Assembly (NCBI GenBank): GCA_910589415.1
Contig: OU342630.1
Coordinates: 18,199,867-18,263,866, forward strand
DNA: 64,000 nt
Direction of reading: 5' to 3'
From: Malachius bipustulatus
Lineage: Eukaryota; Arthropoda; Insecta; Coleoptera; Melyridae
The notes beneath the pieces were generated by a model. It was not told where the DNA came from. It ran no database searches and saw only the letters and a program-made list of their open reading frames with translations. Both the position numbers and the translations under genes were made by a program. Below are positions 33,937 through 45,965 of the stretch, piece after piece; the first letter of the stretch is position 1, and each line of letters starts with the position of its first letter.

Positions 33937-33981
33937 ACGTCTGAAGATGCTACATGAAAAGTAGCGAAACACGTGTAACGT
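33937..33981 (+). ncRNA. hammerhead ribozyme (right arm)
   Basis: All core positions fit: CTGAAGA (C3 to A9 with free position 7), a stem II of GCTAC/GTAGC around ATGAAAA, GAAA, a 4-bp stem III ACAC/GTGT without loop, H17 = A at 33977, and stem I ACGT/ACGT. Cleavage would fall after 33977. The very short stem III matches Penelope-type minimal hammerheads, which are thought to act as dimers. Confidence 0.85.
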
Positions 33982-34045
33982 TTCTATCATCGATCAATAT
34001 ACAGTAGAATTTTATAAAACATTGGTGTTTTATTCATAATCAATA

Positions 34046-35560
34046 AGTATGCAGAGATTCTACGAAGTAAGGGTTGAAAACATAAATTTTATGAAAGTAA
34101 AACATTTTTTTACTGAGATTTTTCACGTGACGAGTTACCTTTCTATTTCAAATCACTGCGATACCTTATCCAAGCATCATCGCGGTTAAAACAAGCCCCT
34201 GTGCCACTTTCAAGTACTGTCAGAGCCAGCTTGACATTAAATTCCAAGACGAACTGTAGAGTTTACTCTACTACATTACAAGATTCCCCTTTGCCCCTTT
34301 GTCATGCTTTCTACAAATAAAACTACTTTGCTCTGTATTATACGTCGTAGGGGTTAGCGTGTTCAATGTTTCACTGGAATCGACTTAGAGTGAACTACTA
34401 ATTTACAGGGCATCTTGAAGATCATGTAGAAGTATTTGGATTGGTCTCTTATAGATAGAGGTGTATGGCTTTTCTTAATTAACCAGTGTTCATTGGTTAC
34501 TTTTTTGATAGGTGCCATATCAGCGAGGTTGTGAAAAATAAAATGTCATTTGGTCTTTTGTTTTATTAAAAATGATTTTCAAACACACACTACCTTTTTT
34601 CATATCAATACCTCTGTGTCAAAATTATTCAGCGAAAGATATTTGTTTTAATATTAATATGAGGCGCTTGCGGCATGATCGCACTTTCTCGTCACTCATT
34701 TACAGCATATCTTAGCGTGTTATTTTACCGTCAATTTCAGTCTCAGACAATAGCGAGTAGATAAATAAATAGATAAATGTGTTGGTCTACAATACCCAGA
34801 TAGATGTTACCATGGAAACATCTGAAATGGCAAGTCCAACAAAGTTTAAATTCATTATCGTTGCGGGGATACATTTATATCCGATAATATTATTCAAAAT
34901 CAATTTAGGTTACATTGTTGAGCTCGAATTTGAACAACGATGCCACATTGAAAAAAAAATTTTTGAACTCAGGGAATAAAACCGATAATTAAAAAATAAA
35001 AAACAAACACTATCGTAAGAGTTATGTCAAATAATGTGCTTTGCCAGTGGAGGTTGTTTTACCAATTTTTTTTATATTTACAGTCTTTCTGAACATCCTC
35101 TACAATACCGTGTACTCCATTTCAGGATCACCTGTAGATAGAATCAATTGAAGGCTTATAGCGTATCCTGACAATATATGCTATCTAAAAGTACGTCTTC
35201 CTACAGGAGACCTAAAAAATAGTACAGAACTGTTTTTAAACCTTCGTAACAGATGCCAAAGATCTATCTTATCAATTTCATATTGTTATTATTAAAACCG
35301 ATATACTTCGATAAACGCGAACTTCTCTCCTTGCACAGGAATTATTTTGTCTATTGTAGAAATCTATAGGGACGTGAAGATCTTAATGATGGGAACTGCA
35401 GCATTAACCTGGGAAACAAGACGTTTGATTTGGATTTAATTTTGACAGCAATTTTTTTTTTTATATAAATTATCTTATAATTTTATTTAAAAAAAATATT
35501 AAAAATTTTTTAAATTTTTTGATTTCCAAGTCTATTTATAAACGAATGTCTCTGTTTTGT
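34046..35560. other. no recognised feature
   Basis: AT-rich DNA with no coding motif or clear repeat. Confidence 0.4.
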
Positions 35561-36087
35561 ACATTACTAGGCAACCCTGCAGCTGTTTCCAAAGCATGCT
35601 TTGGTATTGTTGCAAAATGATCATAATTTATGGTGATCAATTTTAGTGCAAGCAAATTTTTAAAACCGTTTTACTCGGAAACAGGTCATTTTATCGTGAT
35701 AGATAAAGAGGAGATTTTCCGAATATTTCTTCATGTTCTTCAATTGTGCGTCTTCAAAACTCAGAAAAAAATATCACGAAAAAAGTTATAGGCCTTTTTT
35801 GAAGATCAAGGGCACATAATGCCTCTTGATTTCGAGGGATTCAAGCGAGGATTCAAGTCTAATTTGGATCAGGGATGCAAAGCAACATCAGTGGCAAGTG
35901 TGTCAAATTTCAAGAAAATCCGTACACTAGAAAAAAAGTTTAAAATATTGATTTAAAAAAATCAACTTTGAAGGCTTATAACTTTCTTATTTGTGAGGTT
36001 TCGAAAAAAGTTTATGGTTACTTTTGGCAATATTTCATCAAGTAGAATCACCCCCTTAATTTTTTGCTCATAATTTTCGGACACCCT
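35561..36087. repeat. one-sided element with a GGACACCCTG terminus
   Basis: The right end reads TTTTCGGACACCCTGTATA near 36076-36094, the same terminus type as the palindromic elements. No matching left end was found, so this is a truncated copy and the left limit is a guess. Confidence 0.4.
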
Positions 36088-36094
36088 GTATAAA

Positions 36095-37380
36095 GTAAAC
36101 TGCATAACTAAAGTGTACTGCAAGGAACACACAGCAACCTGATCCCTTGTTTAGTTGTGGACATCCCTTTGAAACTATTCTGTATATTATAGTGAAAGGA
36201 ATTGTCAGACTGTATAGGTAGTTCTAGTTCTGTGCTAAACAAACTACAGGGTCTTTAGAGGAAAATTTTGTCTAGGTATTCAATTTTAACCTGACACCAT
36301 GAGTGAATTAACATTTTTCTAATGCATACTTACAAATACCTAAACAAAATAAGTGAGTTGAGTTTTGCCACATAAATTTATTTGCGTCTATTTCAAAAAA
36401 ATGCTAAACGATGATTTTGTTGCCTTTAATAATATGGCACTGAAATCTAATCGTCCTGTTGGGGATAATAGGGAATTCTTATTACACTCAAACTAGCAGG
36501 TAAAGACGCATTAATGTTTTTGTGACATAATTAAATTTTATCTAGCTTTTCGGGTAATAAAGCTTTTATCACCGTACTAAACGACCATTTGCATTAGTCT
36601 AAAATTCAAGTAATTAAAACTTTGTAACCCATTGTCTTTTAGTTACCAAGTAATGACTTCAATCCTACAACAGATAATGCTAGATTTTAATCCTTATGAA
36701 TCGAGTTAATATTTACGCTGATTATTGGCTTTGAAGATGTGGGAAATTATCTCTCTGTAAGTACGTATATAATTTTGGTAGTATCTCGGAACAAAATTAA
36801 AAACCTTCTTGCGCATCAATCGCAGAAATAGTGTATTTTTATGCGATTCAATAATAAATATTTTCTTCCTATTTTTTTTTATAATGAATTTAATGAAAAA
36901 TAATCCGATTTTTTTTGGGAAAACTCCACCTACCTACAAAAAAAAAAAAGAATGATCCTCTCGTGGATGCGAGCCCGCTCCAACAGTTAGCTAGTCAAGG
37001 ATGTAACAAACTGAGCCACACGGTGCGTTTCGAATTTGTAGTGATGATGGGGTATATATATGTAGTACGTCAGGTACCTACATCTACTCATTTTATTTTT
37101 TAAACTGGTCATATCTTAGTTATTAAAAAACCAATTTGAATACTTTTTTCACCTGCATGTAGGTGATTTAATTGTCGTTGCGATTGCTCTTCTAATTTTC
37201 AGAACCATTCATAATTGAATGTGAAAAAAAATAAAAAAGAAATTGCGAACCATTTCATCGATTTAATAATTTTATATAAGTGTAAGCTAATTTTGCACAA
37301 GCGAAAAACTTTTTTATCTTTCGTTTAAAGTGCTACATTAATCGAGGCGAATTGAAGCTAAGACATCAAATTATATGTTA
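36095..37380. other. no recognised feature
   Basis: Nothing assignable. Confidence 0.4.
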
Positions 37381-37812
37381 AAGCAAAAAAAAAATGGAAA
37401 ATTTCGGTTCAACTTCTTCAAAAATGGACACATAAACGGTTATAGAATTGACACATTTTCACCCTTTTTCCTACCCACGACACTGGCTTATTAATGGAAA
37501 ATATGCTAATTTTATTGCATTAACTCAAATTTCCAATAATTTTCTTCAAATCCTGTTAATTTGATTTCAAAGTTTTTTTGCCATCTTGCTCATACAATGG
37601 TTCAAAAAATTGTCAATTTTCCGTTAATGTTCAAAAAATTCAAATGGCCGCCATTTTGAAACGGCTCGGCCGATTTTGCTCAAGTGCAATACCAGACCAC
37701 TCCTTGTGGACATCTTACTCTCACAAAAATTTCAGCCCCCTAGATTGAAAACTGCGGCCAGAAACCGTGCCTCATGGACCCGATTTGGGGAACTTTAAAA
37801 GGACACCCTGTA
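37381..37812. repeat. second one-sided element with a GGACACCCTG terminus
   Basis: It ends AAAAGGACACCCTGTAGAAG near 37797-37816. The left terminus is missing. Contains CAAATGGCCGCCATTTTGAA, typical of degenerate repeat cores here. Confidence 0.4.
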
Positions 37813-38419
37813 GAAGTAACGTGACTTTTTGATTTTTTTTCAACGAAAATCTAAAGTCATTCCCAAGCTTTACAAGAATCCAAAATTTCGTTCACTAATC
37901 TTGAAAGATAAAGCTACAGGAGCGTTTTTAAAATCGAAAAATCGTGATTTTGGAGAAATAAATAAATATATATATAAATATATATACTCATAGACGATAC
38001 GTTGTGAAGCCCGCGCATATTAACAGGTCGTTGTTCCACCCGGGTTTTCTAACTCATATAAAGAAGTATATATCAGTGTTTTGTTAAATAAAGATGCCCA
38101 CGAGTGGTGGCAAACAAAGAGGGGAAACTTTTTCGTAAGCCTACTTTTAAAATATATTTTCGAATCGTTATTAAGCCCAAATATACTAACAAATCTTTCT
38201 TCAGCCCGATTGTATATATTCCTACATCTTACGCACGTTGTAAAGCCCAACAATGTTGCCAGTTGTAACTGTCGAAACCGGTTATTTTTAATGGTTTATT
38301 CGTTTACATTTATACTCGAGAAGATAAAATCACTTGGCGTTTCAATTTCGTTCGGCTTTGTGCATGACGTCACTCAGACACCACCCGTCCTGCTTTTTGG
38401 CGTGCGACTTATGATTATA

Positions 38420-40479
38420 CAGTGCATTTATTTTAAGTGTTGCCATAGGGAATAGCATGTAAAAAAATACACCCTATGTTAACTTATGTTGTCTTGTACT
38501 TTGGAAGTCGTTTTTAATTTTCAATAATAGTACATGTCATCTACTTTACAATACGGCCTTTCAGAAAAGCCTGTCATCGTTCAATTTTATGATACAGGCT
38601 GTCCCATTGAGGTGAAAAAGTGCAAGAAACGGTAAGAGATACGAAGTCGGTTAAATTACTAAAAAGTTGCGCTGTTTTGAGACGAGTATTTGTCATTTTT
38701 TTTCTCAATATTCCCAGAATTTCCTAAAATATCCTGAAAAAACTTGAAACATGCAGATTTATTATTTTAGCCATATCTTCCTGATTATTAAAAAAAATAT
38801 ATTAGTTTTTTGTAGGTTTACATAAGCCGTAATGAGCTACTTATTTGACGTTTCATAAATTTCCAAAGCCGGCTAGATCTCGGGATTTCCAAAGTCAACT
38901 TTGGTTTTTTTTATTACCGCCATATTGTTTTTCATTCCATTCGCTATAGAAAAAAATCAAGGAAACAAAAAATCCATCACATTGCAAATAAATTTGAAAG
39001 TATTTTTTCTTCTTTTTCAAAAATAAAGAAAATTTTTTTTACCGAATGTCAAAAAGTGCATTTTTTAAGTGTTGCCATAGGTAATAATATGTAAAAAATT
39101 ACACCCTATATTAACTTACGTCGTACCCATTGTAATTTAGAAGTCGTTTTAAATTTTCAACAATAGTATACCTACATGCATGTCATGTAGGTACTTTACG
39201 ATACAACATGTCAAAAACCGGTCCTTTTTAAATTTTAATATTTAGTCCTCATTTGAATTATTAAACTTTAATAAAGGAGTCAGAATAAACAAAGTGAGTT
39301 AAAATTATTAATTTATTAGAGAACATGTGAACATTTTTTATTCATAAATAAAAAAAAACAACAATAAATCCCAAATAACTAAGCAAGCTAACAAAAATTT
39401 ATTGAAACAATAAAACGAAAACATTTTGAGCAATTTATTCGATAATTTCAGATTATTTTTGTTAGTTTGCTAAGTTATTTGGTTTTATTTTTTTTTTATT
39501 TATGAATAAAAAATGTTCACATGTTTTCTAATAAATTAATAATTTTAACTCACTTTGCTTATTCTGACTCCTTTATTAAAGTTTAATAATAAAATGAAGA
39601 CTAAATATTAAAATTTAAAAAGGACCGGTTTTTGACATGTTGTATCGTAAAGTACCTACATGACATGCATGTAGGTATACTATTGTTGAAAATTTAAAAC
39701 AATTTCTAAATTACAATGAGTACAACATAAGTTAATATAGGGTGTAATTTTTTACATACTATTACCTATAAATAAATAAATAAATAAATATCTTATGGCT
39801 GTGGTAAAGCCCAATTACCTATAACAACACTTAAAAAATGCACTTTTTGACATTCGGTAAAAAAAATTTCTTTATTTTTGAAAAAGAAGAAAAAATAGTT
39901 TCAAATTTATTTGCAATGTGATGGATTTTTTGTTTCCTTGATTTTTTCTATAGCGAATGACATGAAAAACAATATGGCGGTAGTAAGAAAAACCAAAGTT
40001 GACTTTGGAAATCCCGAGATCTAGTCGGCTTTGGAAATTTTTTAAACGTCAAATAAGTAGCTCACTTCGGCTTATGTAAACCTAAAAAAAATTAACTTTT
40101 TTTTTTAAATAATAAAGAAGATATGGCTGAAATAATAAATCTGCATGTTTCAAGTTTTTTCAGGATATTTCAGGAAATTCTGGGAATATTGAGAAAAAAA
40201 AATTGCCAAATACTCGTCTTAAAACAGTGCAACTTTTTTGTAATTTAACCGACTTCGTATCTCTTACCGTTTCTTGCAGTTTTTTCACCTCAATGGAACA
40301 GCCTGTATCATAAAATTGAACAATGACCGGCTTTTCTGAAAGGTCGTATTGTAAAGTAGATGACATGTACTATTATTGAAAATTAAAAACGACTTCCAAA
40401 GTACAAGACAACATAAGTTAACATAGGGTGTCTTTTTTACATGCTATTCTCTATGGCAACACTTAAAATAAATGCACTG
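38420..40479. mobile_element. 2.06-kb palindromic element with a related palindrome at its centre
   Basis: Termini CAGTGCATTTATTTTAAGTG and its complement are flanked by TA at 38418-38419 and 40480-40481. Arms are near-complementary for about 1 kb. An inner pair of closely related termini (AAGTGCATTTTTTAAGTG) starts at 39054 and ends at 39846, that is 634 and 633 bp from the two outer ends. No transposase remains. Parts of the arms (GAAAGTTGACTATGG-like, CTAGTCGGCTTTGGAAATTT) recur in 40670-41631 and 60050-61450. Confidence 0.82.
39771..39813 (-). mobile_element. 43-bp LINE/SINE tail insertion with 10-bp target duplication
   Basis: ATTACCTATA at 39761-39770 is repeated at 39814-39823. The insert is read on the minus strand as TGGGCTTTACCACAGCCATA followed by several TTTA/TATT units, like an extremely 5'-truncated LINE. 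The other arm of the palindrome shows the empty site. Confidence 0.75.
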
Positions 40480-40669
40480 TATAGTATAATAGTAGTAGGT
40501 ATACCCAAATACTATACCTAGTATAATAAACGGATATCAGTAATCAAATTAATTGTTTAATGGGATAGCCAGGATAGCCTTCGTGCCAGAATAAATAGAG
40601 CAAGTGTTCTAAAGAACCGTTATCCACGAATACTTTACGCTATTTTTTTTGATCAATTTTATTGGTATA

Positions 40670-41631
40670 CAGGGTGCACCATGTATCCTTCTCTATATTG
40701 CTATCTCCTAACGCGAACAGATACAGGGTCGATTATAAACAAGTCCAAAGGAGCGCAATTTTGTGGCCATCTCGATTCCGTCGAGACATACAAGATATCT
40801 GTGACCGTTCCTGAAATATCCTGAAAAAACTGAAAAATCGAGATTTCTTATTTTTTCCATATCTTTTTTATTATTGGAGATTAATGAATAATTTTTTGTG
40901 GGCTTACATAAGTCGGCAAGAGCTACCCATCTGACATTTCAAAAATTTTCAAAGCCGACTAGATCCCAGAATTTTCATAGTCAACTTTCGTTTTTCTTAT
41001 AATAGCCACCATTTTTTATGTTGTTCGATATAAAAAAAATCATAAAAATCATAAAAAAAATTTTATTCTTCTTTTTTCTTTACAAAAAAGACACAGTTTT
41101 AGACCAAATTTCATAGATAAATTAAAAAACCATAAGGCAAGCACTATTTCGGCGTATTTTACAAATGTTGATGTTTTTCTACGATTTTTTTTTAGATTTT
41201 TTCTTTGAAAAAAGAAGATTGAAAATTAATTTTTTTTTTGAAGTTTATTAATTTTTGGTTCCCATTATTTTTTTCATATCGAACGACATAAAAAAATAAT
41301 ATGGCGGCCATAAGAAAAACGAAAGTTGACTGTGAAAACTCTTAGATCTAGTAGGCCTTGAACATTTTTGAAATGTCAGATGGATAGCTCTTAACGGCTT
41401 ATGTAAGCCTACAAAAAATTATTTATTAATTTCCAATAATAAAAAAGATATGACGAAAATAATAAATCTCGATTTTTCAGTTTTTTCAGGATATTTCAGG
41501 AACGGTGACGGCATGTTTTGACGAATTTGAGATGACCACAAAACTGCACATCTTTTCTCTAATTTAACCGACTCTGTATCTCTTAGCGTTCAGGAGATAG
41601 CTATATAGAGAAGGATACATGGTGCACCCTG
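40670..41631. mobile_element. 962-bp palindromic MITE, CAGGGTGCACC termini, TA duplication
   Basis: CAGGGTGCACCATGTATCC at the left has its complement at the right, with TA at 40668-40669 and 41632-41633. Arms are about 450 bp with moderate divergence, and the core is related to that of 38420-40479. Confidence 0.85.
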
Positions 41632-41651
41632 TATTAACACTAGCAAAAATA

Positions 41652-42400
41652 CAGGGTGAGTTTTTTTCAATGTTTAGTACAGGGATCTCGTAAACTACTG
41701 CAGTTAGAGGAACGGTTAAATGGGGAAAGAAGTGCAGTTTTATGAGCTTAATTCGAAACAGCTTTTGTTTTTTTGAAAATCTCCAAGGCTTCCTAGATAT
41801 TTAACATAAAGTAAATTCCGCGGATTTCTTTACACCGAGATAGCAGTCTTATTATTGGGATTAGAGAAAAATCGTAAAAAAAAACCTTTTAGATGATTTC
41901 ATAGACAATAAAACGGCGTTACAATTTTTTTTTTGTTGTTGTGTCGTCTATGACGTAAACTTGTGTTTTTTTTTAATGTAAGTCATAGTTGGCTATGACA
42001 TCATTCGATATGTCTTTTTTTTCTAAATACAACGATGTAAAACTCGATATCGTTTTTTCGGGAAATAAAAAAGTTAGGACTCTAAATAAAATAGTTAAAT
42101 TCGTTATGTGATAACTCAGAGAACTGTTTGAGATACAGAATTCAGCTTTCGTACACGTCTTGTCTTTAATATTATCTGCGTTAAGACGGCAAATTGAAAA
42201 ATAAATAATGTTGCAGTGAAACAAATCATAAAAAAAATATAAAACACAACAAAAACATTTTGCCACTTTTATGTTTTTCATCATAAAATGCTGTTTTTCT
42301 CAAAAACAGTTCATATTAGAGTACTTGACTAGGAGTACCTTTTTTATGTAGAAAACATTGACAGTTTAAAAATGTGCTTCCACAATGCCAATTTTTACAG
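41652..42400 (+). mobile_element. half copy of a CAGGGTG element related to 51834-53217
   Basis: It starts CAGGGTGAGTTTTTTTC after TA at 41650-41651. The part at 42280-42400 is similar, in reverse complement, to 52170-52300 (TTTTCTACA-AAAAAGTACTCCT and ATTTTATGAT-AAAAAC). No right terminus was found. Confidence 0.5.
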
Positions 42401-42544
42401 TGTCGTAGAAATTAGGGGCAAAAAAATTTAAGCAACCCCTAAATCTCTGCGACTGGCATATGAAATAAATTTAATCAGAGCTCAAAAAGTAAATAAGGTA
42501 AATATTTACATCCACGTATCCTAAGTTCCACGATTTTTTCGGGA

Positions 42545-42998
42545 CCGAGGAGCGAAATAGGGGTGCTGGGTGGGTAAGCAGCTAAAAACAGCCATTGCAA
42601 ACTAATATTAAGGTCACAACTAAGGCCTCTTTGACACTATGGTCGAATTTCTATTTTTTTCTTCACTTTCAGGGCAAGGAAAATCTTCGAAATTAACAGC
42701 AGCACGATTTTTATTTTGAATTTTGCATTTATATTCCAAAAATCATTGCATCAATCCCTGTGGACTGGACACGATATGTGAAAGCGGATATAGCGCCAGT
42801 ACGTCTCTGTACGCTTCGAAGCGCTTGAAGTGGGTACATCCGTAATTCGCGGTATCTACTCGACGCCTCTTGTCAGAACCGCACTCTCTCCGCACTCTCA
42901 AAACCGTTTTTTTAGGCCGTTTTGTGGTTTTCCCTTCCATTTGCAAAGCAAATGAATACCTTCCTGGTGTTACTATAGGTATGTTCTCCACCCCTATA
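42545..42998 (-). repeat. dispersed repeat, copy 2, with an open frame of about 80 codons
   Basis: Inverted copy of 15338-15796. Here the minus strand is open from about 42995 to the stop at 42743-42745: VENIPIVTPGRYSFALQMEG, then RPKKTVLRVRREC, then HFKRFEAYRDVLALYPLSH. I do not recognise the protein. Copy 1 has the frame broken, so if it is coding it belongs to an unidentified repeat. It abuts a CAGGGTG terminus at 42999. Confidence 0.6.
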
Positions 42999-43430
42999 CA
43001 GGGTGTTATGTAATTGAATGTCAATATTTAAGGGGGTGATTTTTGGGTCCATTTTAAGAAGAAAACTTCATAAGAATGTATGTCCTAAGAGTCTTAACTT
43101 TTGAGATACAGGGTGGTAAAGTTTTATTAAAATAAATCATTTTCTCGTAATATCTAATACCGCTGTGGATATTTTAATAAAATTTCGTATACAGGTATTA
43201 CGCATCAAGGGGCATTTTTTCATGTACCAGAATTTTACCGGCATATTTTAGCTGACATTGATGGTACGCCACTGATTTCTGTTCAAATAGAAATAATTTT
43301 TGGAATCCCCATTTATTTCAAAGCAAATTTGATCACTTATTTTTTTCAGACCGATGCACGGTTTTCGCCTAAAAAAATAAAATCTGTTTCTCTAATCTGT
43401 TTCTCTACATGGTCACAAAATTGTCGGTAA
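42999..43430 (+). repeat. half copy of the palindromic family at 55229-55825
   Basis: It starts CAGGGTGTTATGTAATTGAA after TA and continues with TATTTAAGGGGGTGAT, CTTAACTTTTGAGATACAG and AAATTTCGTATACA in the same order as the 55229 copy. The mirrored half is missing. Confidence 0.7.
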
Positions 43431-44029
43431 ATGACAATAAAAAAATATAAAAATATGCAGGTAAAATTCTGCAATTTGTTTGCCTCTACTTTCCATTATA
43501 TTTTGAAGTTCAAATAGGACATGTCACTGTGTATGTAACATGTCCTTACTAAATAGCGATACATTTGTAGTGGATAAAGGGGTTATGTCCAATTTTGTGA
43601 CATAGCACCTTTATCCACCAAAACAATGAATAGGTCAGTGTGACATATCAGCTTTATCCACTGGTAGTTTCGTAAATATGCAATTTTTGATATTGCAAAA
43701 GTTAGAAGACCATCACAAAGACTCGGAAAGCACAAAAATCCTTTTTTTTTTAATTTGACTTAGCACCTTTGTCCACTTATGTCTTCAATTGGTAAAATTA
43801 TTGAATAAAGACAATATGATTTTCATGTTTTCATATATCTTGTAACGTACCTACTATACCTATCCTTTCGACCTCCTATATTTAAAAAATCGTATTTATT
43901 ATGATTTAGAGGGAGCAATTTTCGTATTGAACACGACTTTTAAGTGAGCTATTGTTCTAGGTACCTATCTTAAAATATATCATGGATAACATGCAGAACA
44001 GTTCTAAAACTGAAATAATTCACAATAGT
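43431..44029. other. no gene; recurring GTGGATAAAGG motif
   Basis: GTGGATAAAGG-like motifs occur at about 43570 (plus) and, as complement, at 43605, 43650 and 43772 (CACCTTTATCCAC or close variants). Nothing else is assignable. Confidence 0.4.
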
Positions 44030-44165
44030 GTACGCTTCCATGACAAAAAAGATACCCCACAGAACACCTCAAAATTATGAAGTGAAAATGGCTGAAAACA
44101 TGTTACGCCCGCCAGACTAGTAAAAATTTGTTGATTGTTATTTTTTATGAATTTTGCTAAAAAAT

Positions 44166-44799
44166 AGTTATTTATTATACAAGAGAAAAAAGTGATAGAT
44201 TTTAGCTCGAGATGTGATTTCGTCCCCGACGCGTTTAGCGGAGGGGACAAACACATCGAGAGCTAAAATCGCACTTTTTTCTCGTGTGTAATATACAATT
44301 TTTTTCTGCGAGAAGAAATATCAGTGTTAGAATGTCGAAAAACGTAGTTAGATAACTGAAAATTATGTCGGAAAAATGATTTATGTTATATTTAAATTTT
44401 CAAACTGGTAGACTTTTGTAGTAATCGACGTTGCCTGGTAACGAAACGATTTAATTCGATAAACGTCATAATTTAATTAAAATTTTAGATAGTTTTGCAA
44501 AGATTCTTGTAAGGTCTCAATGAGTGAATTTATTAATATGGATAGTGATTATTATGAAAATTCCCTTAATAATTGCCATTTGGATAATAAGGTAACTTTC
44601 CTTTACGTATATTTGATATAAATTTAATGATATCTGAGTGTTAATAGTAGCTATACCTAAGCCGCCATTTCGGGGAAATAAGTACTCATTTATTTCCCTG
44701 CTAATTCATTTATTTCCCCGATAAGATGCAGCTCATATAATGAGGCATTTTTCTACCTGTCAACGGGGAAAAAAGGTCAAACTTATAGCCCGTCGCAGA
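44166..44799. mobile_element. 630-bp insertion in the palindrome arm, with a strong hairpin
   Basis: Its limits are set by the missing complement in the right arm. It opens with a hairpin of about 125 bp (44175-44300): GAGAAAAAAGTGAT, TTTTAGCTC and TCCCC pair with GGGGA, GAGCTAAAA and CACTTTTTTCTC around GACGCGTTTAGCGGA. At 44520-44591 a short ATG frame ends at AAG|GTAACT, which looks like a 5' splice site. Confidence 0.5.
44520..44591 (+). other. possible first coding exon of an unidentified element
   Basis: The ATG frame starts MSEFINMDSDYYENSLNNCH and reaches an exon-end-like AAG|GTAACT after about 24 codons. There is no recognised domain and no partner exon. Confidence 0.2.
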
Positions 44800-45965
44800 A
44801 AAACATATTTTTTCCAAAACACCTGCTTGAAATTTATCCAATTTGTAAAAAATAATGTACCATTTTTGAAAAAAAAATTGTCTGGCTAACAATTTTTGTT
44901 AATTAACTTCTGAAAGACATTTTGTTGTAAATTATTTTTTTTATGAAAATGCACGTCATAACGCCTCCTTGATTTTTTTTAATAAAGTTTAACATCTTTT
45001 CATCTATTGCAACTTGTCTGGTTGACAATTTTTGTTAAAAAAATTATTCAGACTTCATTTTGAATGCGCAGCATCAATGTATCAAGATCAATCACTGGCA
45101 TTTAGGAACACTTCGTTAAAAAAAAAACTGAAGCTTAAGATGCCTATGCATAAAAATATTCTTATCATTAAAAAAGTTTTTTTATTGGTAAGATTCAATT
45201 TTTAAGCGCAGTGACATCGTTACTTCATAAAAAAAGGCTTTTATAAAGGCCGTGTCAATACGCCACCCTAATATTTTTCTGAAAGAAGGTTTGACATCTA
45301 TTTTATGCATAAAAATTGGTCTGTCAGCAAAAAAAAAGATTTTTAATATGACAAACTTCATTGTTAAAGTGCTGCAACCACATTTTTAAATGAAAAAATT
45401 GTGGTATAATTATTATAGTTACTAACTAAAATTTTTTTTTTTTGTTATAAATTAATAATTTAGAACCCTTTTATATACTTTAATACGTTTTTCATAAAGA
45501 TTGTTTTTTACTGAGTACGTATTATGAAGTGAACTTTCATAAAAAATGTAATTTATAACAAATATAAGTTTGACAAATTTATTAACAAAAATTGTTAGCC
45601 AGACAAGTTGGAAAGATAGAATAAGAGATCTTAAACTTTATTAAAAAAAAATTCAAGGAGGTGTGTTATATATATGACGTGCATTTTCTTAAAAAAAATA
45701 ATTTATAACAAAAGGTCTGTCAGAAGTTATTTAACAAAAATTGTCAGCCAATTTTTTCAAAAATGGTACATTATTTTCTACAAATTGTATAAATTTCAAG
45801 CAGTTGTTAAAAAAAAAAAATTTAGTAAAATTCGAAAATTCACAAAAATAACAATTAACAAATTTTGACTAGCCTTGGCGGGCGTGAAATGTTTTTCAGC
45901 CATTTTCACTTCATAATTCTGAGGTGTTCTATGGGGTACCTTTTTTGTCATGTAAACGTAAACTA

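Larger units (their letters stand above)
33254..34045. mobile_element. Penelope-like element 3' end in inverted duplicate, 792 bp
   Basis: The left arm (33254-33583) and right arm (33715-34045) are almost perfect complements of 330 and 331 bp around a 131-bp loop. On the minus strand the loop and left arm encode the end of a Penelope-like protein, then a 3' region with a hammerhead ribozyme, ending TTTATTCATAATCAATA. The right arm is an inverted copy of the same last 331 bp. Penelope-like elements are known to be flanked by partial, often inverted or tandem copies and to carry minimal hammerheads. The two ribozymes point outward from the centre. Confidence 0.85.
44030..45965. repeat. large interrupted palindrome
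   Basis: 44036-44165 (CATGACAAAAAAGATACCCC, then GAAGTGAAAATGGCTGAAAA) is complementary to 45832-45960. 44800-45050 (TGTCTGGCTAACAATTTTTGTTAA and neighbours) is complementary to 45570-45815. The left arm is thus interrupted by about 630 bp (44166-44799). Terminal motif not determined. Confidence 0.7.

Noticed and set aside
44030..45965. Reading this interval as a single intact foldback transposon
   Set aside because: The left arm contains about 630 bp with no counterpart on the right, so it is a palindrome with a later insertion.
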